A DNA stretch of 6,401 nucleotides from Anaerolineae bacterium (GTDB taxonomy: Bacteria > Chloroflexota > Anaerolineae > B4-G1), in assembly GCA_030612585.1 (NCBI GenBank), contig JAUWNP010000236.1, positions 1 through 6,401 on the forward strand, given 5' to 3'. The translations under genes were made by a program, and so were the position numbers. Each line of letters starts with the position of its first letter. Positions within the stretch are counted from its first letter, which is position 1. This document shows, piece after piece, positions 1-5,493 of the stretch. The notes below the pieces were generated by a model. The model was not told where the DNA came from, ran no database searches, and saw only the letters and a program-made list of their open reading frames with translations.

Positions 1-1284
1 GTGGGCGTGGAGAGTGCGCGCCGCCGCCCGGATGCCACCGCCGCCGGAGATGCAGCAGAGGACGGGTTTGTGAGCCCCGTTAGCTGCCCGCCCCACCGGT
101 TCGGCTACCTCCGCTGGAGAGGTGATCGCCTGGGGCACGAAGACGACCATCACCGCGTCCACCTCCGGCGCGTCGAGCAGGATGCCCAGGGCCGCCGCGT
201 ATTGGTCGGGATGGGGGCCGCCGAGCATGTCCACCGGGTTTCCGGTCATCGTCCCCGGTGGGCAGACCTCTCGCAGTTGCGCCAGCGTCTCTTCCGAGAA
301 ATCGGCCAGCCGCAGTCCTTGACGGTCCAGCGCGTCCGCTCCTACCGCCGCCGGGCCACCCGCGTTGGTCAGGATCGCCACCCGTGGCCCCGACGGCACC
401 TCCCGGTAGGCCAGCGCGATGGCTGCGTCCACCAGTTCCTCCAGCGTCTCCACCGGCAGCGCCCTGGCTCTGTGGCAGGCGGCCTGGAAGGCTCGCTCTG
501 TCCCCGCCAGTGCCCCTGTGTGGGAGGCCACCGCGCGCACGCCGCTGGCCGTTCGTCCTGCTTTGAGCACCACCAGCGGCTTGTGCGGGGTCAGACGGGA
601 CGCTTCCTCCACGAACCGGCGGCCGTCGGGCAACCCCTCGACGTAGGCGGCCACGACTCGTGTGTGTGGGTCGGCCGTCAACGACTCCAGCGCGTCGGCC
701 ATGTCCACGTCGGCCTGGTTGCCCAGGCTGATGATGCGAGAGAAGCCGACGCCTACCGCGCTGGCCCAGTCCATCGTGCCTCCGCAGACCGCGCCGGAGT
801 GGGAGACGAAGCCAATGCCCCCCTGTTTCGGCATCGTGCGCACAAAGGTCGTATCAACCGGCGCGTAGGTGTCAATCACGCCGACGCAGTTAGGGCCGAT
901 GAAACGCATCCCATACCGGCGGGCGACCTCCCGCAGTTGGATCTCCCGTTCCCGCCCCCCGGCCCCCAGTTCGCCGAAGCCAGAGGCGATGATGACGGCA
1001 GCGCGGATGGATCGCTGACCACATTCCTCCAGCGCCCGCACCGCCTGATCGGCGGAGAGCACGATCACCGCCAGTTCGACCGGGTCGGGTACCTCCGCCA
1101 CAGCGGGGTAGACCTTCAGCCCCATCATCTCCCCGCCCTTGGGGTTAACCGGATAGATAGGGCCGGAGTAGCCGTGGCTCGTCAGGTTGTGCAGGACGCC
1201 GTAACTCAATTTGGTGGGGTTGCTGCTCGCGCCGATGACTGTTATGCCGCGAGGATAGAAGAAAGTGTGCAGTGGGTCCGTCAA
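1..1284 (-). CDS. NDP-forming acyl-CoA synthetase / acetate-CoA ligase family protein (3' part beyond the left edge)
   Basis: The reverse strand encodes 428 residues with no stop before the window edge. Residues about 7-100 form a Rossmann CoA-binding domain (VIGASSNPTKLSYG, then YPVNP). Next come GPNCVGV and a succinyl-CoA-synthetase-like ligase domain (GFVSHSGA, SLGNQADVDMADAL, VLKAGRT, SHTGALAG, LTNAGGPA). His255 in SHTGA sits where the phosphorylated catalytic His of ADP-forming acetyl-CoA synthetase alpha subunits lies. Such enzymes interconvert acyl-CoA plus NDP and Pi with the acid, CoA and NTP in the cytoplasm. The TTG start is chosen because an in-frame stop lies at 1312-1314, there is no ATG before about residue 43, and AGGGAG stands 7 nt upstream. 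Alpha subunits are about 460 residues and alpha-beta fusions about 700, so the window cannot show which this is; the acyl substrate is also unknown. The gene diverges from miaB. Confidence 0.92.
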   Translation of the reverse strand, partial: MTDPLHTFFYPRGITVIGASSNPTKLSYGVLHNLTSHGYSGPIYPVNPKGGEMMGLKVYPAVAEVPDPVELAVIVLSADQAVRALEECGQRSIRAAVIIASGFGELGAGGREREIQLREVARRYGMRFIGPNCVGVIDTYAPVDTTFVRTMPKQGGIGFVSHSGAVCGGTMDWASAVGVGFSRIISLGNQADVDMADALESLTADPHTRVVAAYVEGLPDGRRFVEEASRLTPHKPLVVLKAGRTASGVRAVASHTGALAGTERAFQAACHRARALPVETLEELVDAAIALAYREVPSGPRVAILTNAGGPAAVGADALDRQGLRLADFSEETLAQLREVCPPGTMTGNPVDMLGGPHPDQYAAALGILLDAPEVDAVMVVFVPQAITSPAEVAEPVGRAANGAHKPVLCCISGGGGIRAAARTLHAH

Positions 1285-1291
1285 TGTCTGG

Positions 1292-1297
1292 CTCCCT
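1292..1297 (-). promoter_or_regulatory. Shine-Dalgarno for the acyl-CoA synthetase TTG start
   Basis: On the reverse strand AGGGAG lies 7 nt before TTG at 1284-1282. This supports the rare TTG start, since no ATG or GTG lies in frame between the upstream stop and the CoA-binding fold. Confidence 0.75.
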
Positions 1298-1317
1298 GGA
1301 TCTGTGATATACTATCC

Positions 1318-1331
1318 GTGATGCGTGATGC
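1318..1331. repeat. Tandem heptamer GTGATGC x2
   Basis: GTGATGC occurs twice in direct succession in the divergent intergenic region, just upstream of the acyl-CoA synthetase start. It could be an operator half-site pair for that gene or chance. No partner copy or inverted repeat was seen. Confidence 0.35.
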
Positions 1332-1428
1332 ATTTTGTGTGCCGTGAAGACATGATACCCCGGAGGCCAGTTTTGTCCAGTCGAGCGACGATGATGACGA
1401 AACCCCGGTGGCACGTGGAACAGAAGCC

Positions 1429-1456
1429 TTGACGCCTGGCCGGGATGCGTTAGAAT
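1429..1456 (+). promoter_or_regulatory. Sigma-70-type promoter of miaB, probably giving a leaderless transcript
   Basis: TTGACG (1429-1434, 5 of 6 to consensus) and TAGAAT (1451-1456, 5 of 6) are separated by 16 nt. The expected transcription start, 6-8 nt after the -10 box, falls at about 1463, which is the first base of the GTG start codon. No purine-rich Shine-Dalgarno stands before that GTG. Both facts point to a leaderless mRNA. The promoter probably drives miaB and the overlapping MFS gene. Confidence 0.75.
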
Positions 1457-1462
1457 GATACC

Positions 1463-2851
1463 GTGAAATACTACATCTGGAACATTGGCTGTCAAATGAA
1501 CGTGGCCGACTCGCGGCGGCTGGCCTCGGCGCTGGAGCGGCTGGGGTACGCGCCCGCCGACCGCGCCGAGGAGGCGGACGTCGTCGTGCTCAATACGTGC
1601 GTCGTGCGCCAGTCGGCCGAGGACAAGGTCTACGGGCGGCTGGGGTCGCTGAAGCCGCTGAAGAAACGGAGGCCGCAGGTGACCATCGGGCTGATGGGCT
1701 GCCTGGTGGGTGTGCGTGACCCGGCCCCACTGCGCCGCCGCTTCCCCTGGGTGGATGTCTTTATGCCCCCGTCGGAGCCAGGACCGCTGCTGGATTACCT
1801 GGCCGAGCGAGACATGGTGGACGAGGGCCAGGCGCTGGAGACGGCAGCGACCGCCCGCCGCTACAGCCTGCAAGATGGCGACCTGATCCTCCCGGCCCAC
1901 GAACGCGGCCACCTCGTCTCGGCCTACGTCCCCATCGTCCTGGGCTGTTCCTACGCCTGCGCCTACTGCATCATACCGTACCGCCGTGGCCCCGAGCGCA
2001 GTCGCCCCGTCGGGGAAATCCTGGCCGAGGCACGGGCGCTGGTGGCGCAGGGCGTGAGAGAGATCACACTGTTGGGGCAGATCGTGGACCGATATGGCTT
2101 AGAAATCGGGTTTTTTCCGAAAAACCGGGTTTCTCCCCTGGTAGATCTGCTGCACCGTCTCCACGAAATCGAAGACCTCCAACGTATCCGCTTCCTCACC
2201 AGCCACCCGAACTGGATGACGGACGAGTTGCTCGACGCGGTGGCCGAGTTACCGAAGGTGTGTGAGTACATCGAGGTACCGGTACAGGCTGGCGACGACG
2301 AGGTGCTGGCCCGCATGCGGCGCGGCTACACCGCCGACGATTACCGCAGCCTGATCGCCCGCATCCGCGCCCGCCTCCCCCAACCAACCAGCCAAATCTC
2401 CATCGCCACCGATGTCATCGTCGGCTTCTCCGGCGAGACGGAGGCCCAGTTCCAGCGTACCTACGATCTGTTGGCCGAACTGCGGCTCGACAAGGCCCAC
2501 ATCGCCCGCTACTCCCCGCGCCCCCAGACGCTGGCCGCCCGCCACTTCCCCGACGACGTGGGGCCGGAGGAGAAGGAGCGCCGCCGCAAGGCACTCGACG
2601 ACTTGCAGGCCGAGATCGTGGCCGAGATCAACGGCCGCTTATTGGGACGGATGGTCGAGGTGCTGGTTGAGGGGCAGAAGAGGGGCCGTTGGTGGGGGCG
2701 CACCCGCACAGGCAAACTGGTCTTCTTCGAGGACGAGCAGGACTGGCGGGGACAGATGGCCCAGGTATGCATTACCTGGACCGGGCCGTGGTCGCTCATC
2801 GGGGAAGTCGAGCGGTTCCCAACTGATACTGGGGAGCGTGGCTATGGCTAG
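1463..2851 (+). CDS. miaB: MiaB, tRNA-2-methylthio-N6-dimethylallyladenosine synthase
   Basis: This 462-residue protein has the three methylthiotransferase domains in order. The N-terminal UPF0004 domain (about 1-130) carries three cluster cysteines, Cys10, Cys46 and Cys80, in GCQMN, LNTCVVR and GLMGC. The radical-SAM domain (about 150-380) has CxxxCxxC at Cys162, Cys166 and Cys169, followed by PYRRGPERSRP. A C-terminal TRAM domain starts near residue 392. The enzyme uses two 4Fe-4S clusters and SAM to add a methylthio group at C2 of i6A37 in tRNAs reading UNN codons. LLGQIVDRYG, SHPNWM and EVPVQAGDDEVL favour MiaB over RimO or MtaB. The GTG start gives the standard N-terminus and lies directly at the predicted transcription start. 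Residues Glu214 to Ser224 are encoded by a palindromic repeat (2101-2134) that sits in frame in a normally variable loop. The 3' end overlaps the MFS gene by 8 bp. Confidence 0.95.
   Translation: MKYYIWNIGCQMNVADSRRLASALERLGYAPADRAEEADVVVLNTCVVRQSAEDKVYGRLGSLKPLKKRRPQVTIGLMGCLVGVRDPAPLRRRFPWVDVFMPPSEPGPLLDYLAERDMVDEGQALETAATARRYSLQDGDLILPAHERGHLVSAYVPIVLGCSYACAYCIIPYRRGPERSRPVGEILAEARALVAQGVREITLLGQIVDRYGLEIGFFPKNRVSPLVDLLHRLHEIEDLQRIRFLTSHPNWMTDELLDAVAELPKVCEYIEVPVQAGDDEVLARMRRGYTADDYRSLIARIRARLPQPTSQISIATDVIVGFSGETEAQFQRTYDLLAELRLDKAHIARYSPRPQTLAARHFPDDVGPEEKERRRKALDDLQAEIVAEINGRLLGRMVEVLVEGQKRGRWWGRTRTGKLVFFEDEQDWRGQMAQVCITWTGPWSLIGEVERFPTDTGERGYG
2101..2134. repeat. Small palindromic element inserted in frame in miaB
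   Basis: The arms are AGAAATCGGGTTTTT (2101-2115) and AAAAACCGGGTTTCT (2120-2134), separated by a 4-nt loop. They match at 13 of 15 positions as an inverted repeat, or 14 of 15 when a G-U pair is allowed. The poly-T and poly-A arms differ sharply from the GC-rich codon use around them. In the miaB frame the element encodes EIGFFPKNRVS, between the conserved LLGQIVDRYG block and the LVDLLHRLHEIE helix. I recall dispersed repeats of this AGAAACCCGGTTTTT type in Chloroflexota and cyanobacteria; this comes from memory and was not searched. Confidence 0.8.
2831..2836 (+). promoter_or_regulatory. Shine-Dalgarno of the MFS gene inside the end of miaB
   Basis: GGGGAG lies 7 nt before ATG 2844 and within the last codons of miaB. 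It fixes the MFS start and fits translational coupling to miaB. Confidence 0.75.
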
Positions 2852-4025
2852 GGCCGCTGAGGCCGAGCGGTTCCAGACGGACCGCGTGCTCACCATCAGC
2901 GCCGGGCACGCGGTGCACGATACCTACACTGCCTTCCTGGCTCCTCTCTTGCCGGCGTTCATCGCCAATCTCTCCCTCTCCAATACCGAAGCGGGGTTGC
3001 TGACAGTCTTCATGCAGGGGCCTTCGCTGCTCCAGCCCTTCATCGGCCACCTGGCCGACCGTGTCAGCCTGCGCTACTGTGTCATCCTGGCCCCCGCAGT
3101 GACCGCCGTGATGATGAGCCTGCTGGGCGTGGCACCAAGTTACGCCGCACTGGCCATGTTTCTGCTGGTGGTCGGCGTGAGTTCCGCCAGCATACACGCC
3201 GTGGGGCCGGTGATGGCTGGCAATCTCTCCGGGCGCAGGCTGGGCCGTGGAATGGGCTTCTGGATGGTCGGCGGCGAGTTGGGCCGCACCCTGGGGCCGA
3301 TCGTGATCGTCAGCACCGTCCGGTTCATGACTCTGAGGGGCACGCCGTGGCTGATGATCGGCGGGCTGTTGGCCTCGGCCATTCTCTACCTCCGGCTTAG
3401 AGATGTGTCGGGGCGGCCTCCGAATGAGAGGCGGGGGCTCCCCTGGCGGCAGGCGTTGCAGGCCATGGGACCACTTCTAGTCCCGCTGGTGGGTATCATC
3501 GTGGCGCGCTCCTTTATGATGTCGGCGCTGACCACCTACCTGCCTATCTTCCTGAGTGAGGAGGGCGCCGACCTCTGGTTGGCCGGCGTCTCCCTCTCGG
3601 TCTTGGAAGCAGCGGGCATGGTGGGCGCGCTGCTGGGGGGCGCGATGAGCGATCGTCTGGGCCGCCGGCTGGTTCTCTTTGTCTCCATGCTTGCGACGCC
3701 ACTGTTTATGTTCATCTTTCTGGCCGTGGACGGATGGGTCCAGTTCCCGCTCCTGCTGGTGATGGGCTTCACCGCACTATCCGTCACCCCGGCCATCATG
3801 GCCCTGGCACAGGAGAGCCTTCCCGAGAACCGGGCGTTGGCTAATGGTGTCTATATGTCCCTGAGCTTTGTCCTTCGCTCAGGAGTTGTGGTGGTGCTGG
3901 GGGCATTAGGGGATCTTTTCGGGCTGCGCCTGGCGTTCACCGCCAGCGCTGTCATCCCACTGCTGGGTTTACCTCTTATCCTTCTGTTGCCAGGGAAGTC
4001 TCCTCGGCACAGCCTGGAGCGATAG
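2844..4025 (+). CDS. MFS transporter, fosmidomycin-resistance (Fsr) type
   Basis: This is a 393-residue hydrophobic protein with about twelve predicted membrane helices, the normal size for the major facilitator superfamily. TM1 carries the Fsr-like signature GHAVHDTYTAFLAPLLP (residues 21-37). The loop after TM2 has the MFS motif A form GHLADR (68-73), and its second-half counterpart GGAMSDRLGRR (265-275) follows TM8. The family comprises proton-coupled inner-membrane exporters; the E. coli member exports fosmidomycin, but the substrate here cannot be read from sequence. ATG 2844 is chosen for its GGGGAG at 7 nt spacing and because the protein then begins just before TM1; the same frame stays open upstream only as a shadow of miaB. 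The start overlaps the miaB stop (GGCTATGGCTAG region), so the two are probably co-transcribed and coupled. Confidence 0.88.
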   Translation: MARAAEAERFQTDRVLTISAGHAVHDTYTAFLAPLLPAFIANLSLSNTEAGLLTVFMQGPSLLQPFIGHLADRVSLRYCVILAPAVTAVMMSLLGVAPSYAALAMFLLVVGVSSASIHAVGPVMAGNLSGRRLGRGMGFWMVGGELGRTLGPIVIVSTVRFMTLRGTPWLMIGGLLASAILYLRLRDVSGRPPNERRGLPWRQALQAMGPLLVPLVGIIVARSFMMSALTTYLPIFLSEEGADLWLAGVSLSVLEAAGMVGALLGGAMSDRLGRRLVLFVSMLATPLFMFIFLAVDGWVQFPLLLVMGFTALSVTPAIMALAQESLPENRALANGVYMSLSFVLRSGVVVVLGALGDLFGLRLAFTASAVIPLLGLPLILLLPGKSPRHSLER

Positions 4026-4043
4026 CGCCTCTCTGTACAGGCG
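4026..4043 (+). terminator. Weak hairpin after the MFS gene, possible terminator
   Basis: CGCCT (4026-4030) and AGGCG (4039-4043) form a 5-bp stem with an 8-nt loop immediately after the MFS stop codon. No T-tract follows, so intrinsic termination is doubtful. The larger repeat hairpin at 4073-4143 may do this job instead. Confidence 0.25.
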
Positions 4044-4211
4044 ACAAGATGATTGACTGACAAATCTCTATGGGACGCAGATAAACGCTGATCCACGCTG
4101 ATTTTTCTGTTTTATCTGCGGAAATCTGCGAGAATCTGCGTCCGGTTTCCTATCGCCAGGGCAAATCGTTCGCTTGCCAGGGGTCTTGTCAGTCAGCCAG
4201 AGGTGACAAGA
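4039..4211. repeat. Nested direct and inverted repeats bounding a possible MITE-like element
   Basis: A perfect 10-bp inverted repeat, TGACTGACAA (4054-4063) and TTGTCAGTCA (4186-4195), encloses the decamer hairpin. Outside it lies an imperfect direct repeat, AGGCGACAAGA (4039-4049) and AGGTGACAAGA (4201-4211), matching at 10 of 11. The order, direct repeat then inverted repeat then cargo hairpin and back, resembles a small non-autonomous mobile element with a target duplication. However, the direct repeat does not abut the inverted repeat (gaps of 4 and 5 nt), so this reading is tentative. Confidence 0.4.
4073..4143. repeat. Decamer-based hairpin repeat (CGCAGAT type)
   Basis: Three decamer units of the form ACGCWGATNN on the left arm (4073-4102) face three units containing ATCTGCG on the right arm (4114-4143), with an 11-nt T-rich loop. 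The outer 10 bp (GGACGCAGAT) match perfectly, and overall 22 of 30 positions are complementary. Repeats built from GGACGCAGAT and ATCTGCGTCC are, from memory, widely dispersed in Chloroflexota and some other environmental genomes. Lying between two co-directional genes, it could terminate the miaB-MFS transcript or protect its 3' end. Confidence 0.8.
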
Positions 4212-4225
4212 GTGTATTCCGTGTT

Positions 4226-4239
4226 TACGTGCTACGTGC
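4226..4239. repeat. Tandem heptamer TACGTGC x2
   Basis: Two adjacent copies of TACGTGC lie in the leader of the PLP-enzyme gene, 24 nt before its ATG. It may be a short remnant of a TACGTNN-type heptamer repeat. I see no convincing -35/-10 pair for the downstream gene in this segment. Confidence 0.4.
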
Positions 4240-4251
4240 TGGAAGTTGAGT

Positions 4252-4258
4252 AGGAGAG
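4252..4258 (+). promoter_or_regulatory. Shine-Dalgarno of the MalY/PatB-type gene
   Basis: AGGAGAG precedes ATG 4264, with its GGAG core (4253-4256) 7 nt away. This argues against the in-frame TTG at 4246, which lies upstream of this site and would add six non-conserved residues. Confidence 0.8.
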
Positions 4259-4263
4259 AGACC

Positions 4264-5472
4264 ATGTCCTGCGATTTCGATCAAATCATTGACCGGCGTC
4301 ACACCGATAGTGCCAAGTGGCGCCGCTATGACGAGGATATACTGCCCCTCTGGGTGGCCGATATGGATTTCGCCGTGCCAGAACCGGTGCTCCGCGCCCT
4401 GGAAGAACGCGTGGCACACGGCATCTTTGGTTATGGGCTACCCCCAGACGGCCTCTGCGAGGTGATTCAGGAGCGTCTGGCCCGGTTGTACGGCTGGCGC
4501 GTCGAGACGGATGAGATACTCTTCCTCCCCGGCGTGGTGACCGGATTCAACAGGGCCTGTCATGCCGTCGGTACACCTGGCGATGAGGTGTTGGTGGAGA
4601 CCCCTGTCTATTGGCCAATGCTCGCCGCACCGGGAAATAACGGGCGCACCTGCAAAGTCGTGCCGCTGGTCGAGGAAGACGAGCGGTACGAACACGACTT
4701 CGATGGTTTTGAGCGGGCAATCCTTGACACAGATACCGGGCGCACCTCGCTTTTTCTGCTCTGCAATCCACACAACCCGGTGGGGCGCGTCTTTGAGACG
4801 ACCGAACTTGAGCGCCTGGCCGAGATCTGCCTGCGCCACGACGTTGTGATCTGCTCCGATGAGATTCACTGCGATATCGTTTATCAGAACCACCAGCACG
4901 TCCCGATTGCATCCCTCGCTCCGGAGATCGGGGCGCAGACGATCACCCTTTTTGCGCCCAGCAAGACCTTTAACGTCGCGGGGCTTTCCTGCTCGGTGGG
5001 CGTGATCCAAAACCCAGACCTACGTGCCAGACTGGAGCAGGCCGGTGCGGGACTGGTGCCTCATGTCAACGTGCTCGGCTACACAGCCGGACTGGCCGCC
5101 TACCGTGACGGACAACCGTGGTTGGATGCGCTGCTCGTCTACCTGGAGGCCAACCGTGACTATCTGCTGGAGTACATCGCCACCCACATGCCCGGCATCA
5201 AGTGCAAGAAACCGGAAGGAACCTTCCTGGCCTGGCTCGACTGTCGAGGGGCAGATATTCCAGGCAATCCTCACCAGTTCTTCCTGGAGCGCGCCAGGGT
5301 AGCATTGAACGACGGGGCCGGTTTTGGTGCAGGGGGGGAGGGCTTTGTGCGCTTGAACTTTGGCTGTCCACGCGCTATCTTGACCGAGGCTCTGGAGCGG
5401 ATGCGGGCTGCGATGGGGCGAATCGGCGAATCAGCGAATCGGCGAGTCGGCGAATTAGCCGGTAGTCGCTGA
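4264..5472 (+). CDS. MalY/PatB-family PLP-dependent C-S lyase (putative aminotransferase)
   Basis: This 402-residue fold-type I PLP enzyme has the MalY/PatB signature set: LWVADMDF near residues 29-36, FGYG with Tyr57, PVYWP with Tyr116, CNPHNPVGR at 167-175, SDEIHCD with Asp199 binding the pyridine nitrogen, SKTFNVAGL with the Schiff-base Lys234, LNDGAGFG, and NFGCPR with Arg370 binding the substrate carboxylate. The histidine in SDEIH and the NPHNP form point to beta-lyases, which cleave cystathionine or cysteine conjugates to pyruvate, ammonia and a thiol, rather than to true transaminases. Both are annotated in this family, so the reaction is an inference. It is cytoplasmic. The start is ATG 4264, set by its ribosome site. 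The last 17 residues (386-402) are encoded by the octamer repeat at 5418-5493 and look like an acquired tail. The gene converges on the MFS pseudogene with an 18-bp overlap. Confidence 0.9.
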   Translation: MSCDFDQIIDRRHTDSAKWRRYDEDILPLWVADMDFAVPEPVLRALEERVAHGIFGYGLPPDGLCEVIQERLARLYGWRVETDEILFLPGVVTGFNRACHAVGTPGDEVLVETPVYWPMLAAPGNNGRTCKVVPLVEEDERYEHDFDGFERAILDTDTGRTSLFLLCNPHNPVGRVFETTELERLAEICLRHDVVICSDEIHCDIVYQNHQHVPIASLAPEIGAQTITLFAPSKTFNVAGLSCSVGVIQNPDLRARLEQAGAGLVPHVNVLGYTAGLAAYRDGQPWLDALLVYLEANRDYLLEYIATHMPGIKCKKPEGTFLAWLDCRGADIPGNPHQFFLERARVALNDGAGFGAGGEGFVRLNFGCPRAILTEALERMRAAMGRIGESANRRVGELAGSR

Positions 5473-5493
5473 CTCGCTGTCTCGCTGACTCGC
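5418..5493. repeat. Octamer-based hairpin repeat shared by two convergent C-termini
   Basis: Five octamers of the form GCGAATCR (5418-5457) are followed by a short GCCGGTA centre and then four inverted octamers of CTCGCTGA type (5465-5496). Arms 5426-5454 and 5465-5493 are complementary at 23 of 29 positions. Read on the plus strand it encodes the RIGESANRRVGELAGSR tail of the PLP enzyme. On the minus strand it encodes the ASQRDSESATTG tail of the MFS pseudogene. It is well placed to act as a bidirectional terminator, though neither side ends in a T-tract. I recall GCGAATCAGCGAGTCA-type repeats from Chloroflexota and cyanobacteria, from memory only. Confidence 0.85.

Noticed and set aside
1306..1314. 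TAGTAT/TATATC as a -10 box for the acyl-CoA synthetase gene
   Set aside because: Each matches consensus at only 4 of 6 positions, and no -35 element lies at a suitable distance. The promoter probably is in this region but cannot be fixed.
1..1347. A 448-codon open frame on the plus strand starting at GTG 1
   Set aside because: Its translation is rich in Arg, His, Gln and Pro with no recognisable domain. The opposite strand gives a full CoA-binding and ligase fold with catalytic motifs, so this is an antisense shadow of a GC-rich gene.
1391..1432. A 13-codon ORF (MMTKPRWHVEQKP) upstream of miaB as a leader peptide
   Set aside because: The only GGAGG is 24 nt upstream, too far away, and the ORF overlaps the -35 box of the miaB promoter, so it would not be on the predicted transcript.
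1145..1912. A 255-codon minus-strand frame covering the intergenic region and the start of miaB
   Set aside because: It overlaps two well-supported genes, has an Arg/His/Pro-rich composition and carries no motif.
2412..2843. Upstream in-frame extension of the MFS gene by 144 codons
   Set aside because: That stretch is the miaB coding region in another frame, Ser/Arg/Pro-rich and with no membrane helix. ATG 2844 has a proper ribosome site and directly precedes TM1.
4073..4143. Decamer repeats as a CRISPR array
   Set aside because: Units are 10 bp, abut without spacers, and are inverted across a centre, which is a hairpin rather than a repeat-spacer array.
4246..4263. TTG 4246 as start of the PLP enzyme
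   Set aside because: No ribosome site precedes it, and the AGGAGAG signal lies inside that extension, positioned for ATG 4264.
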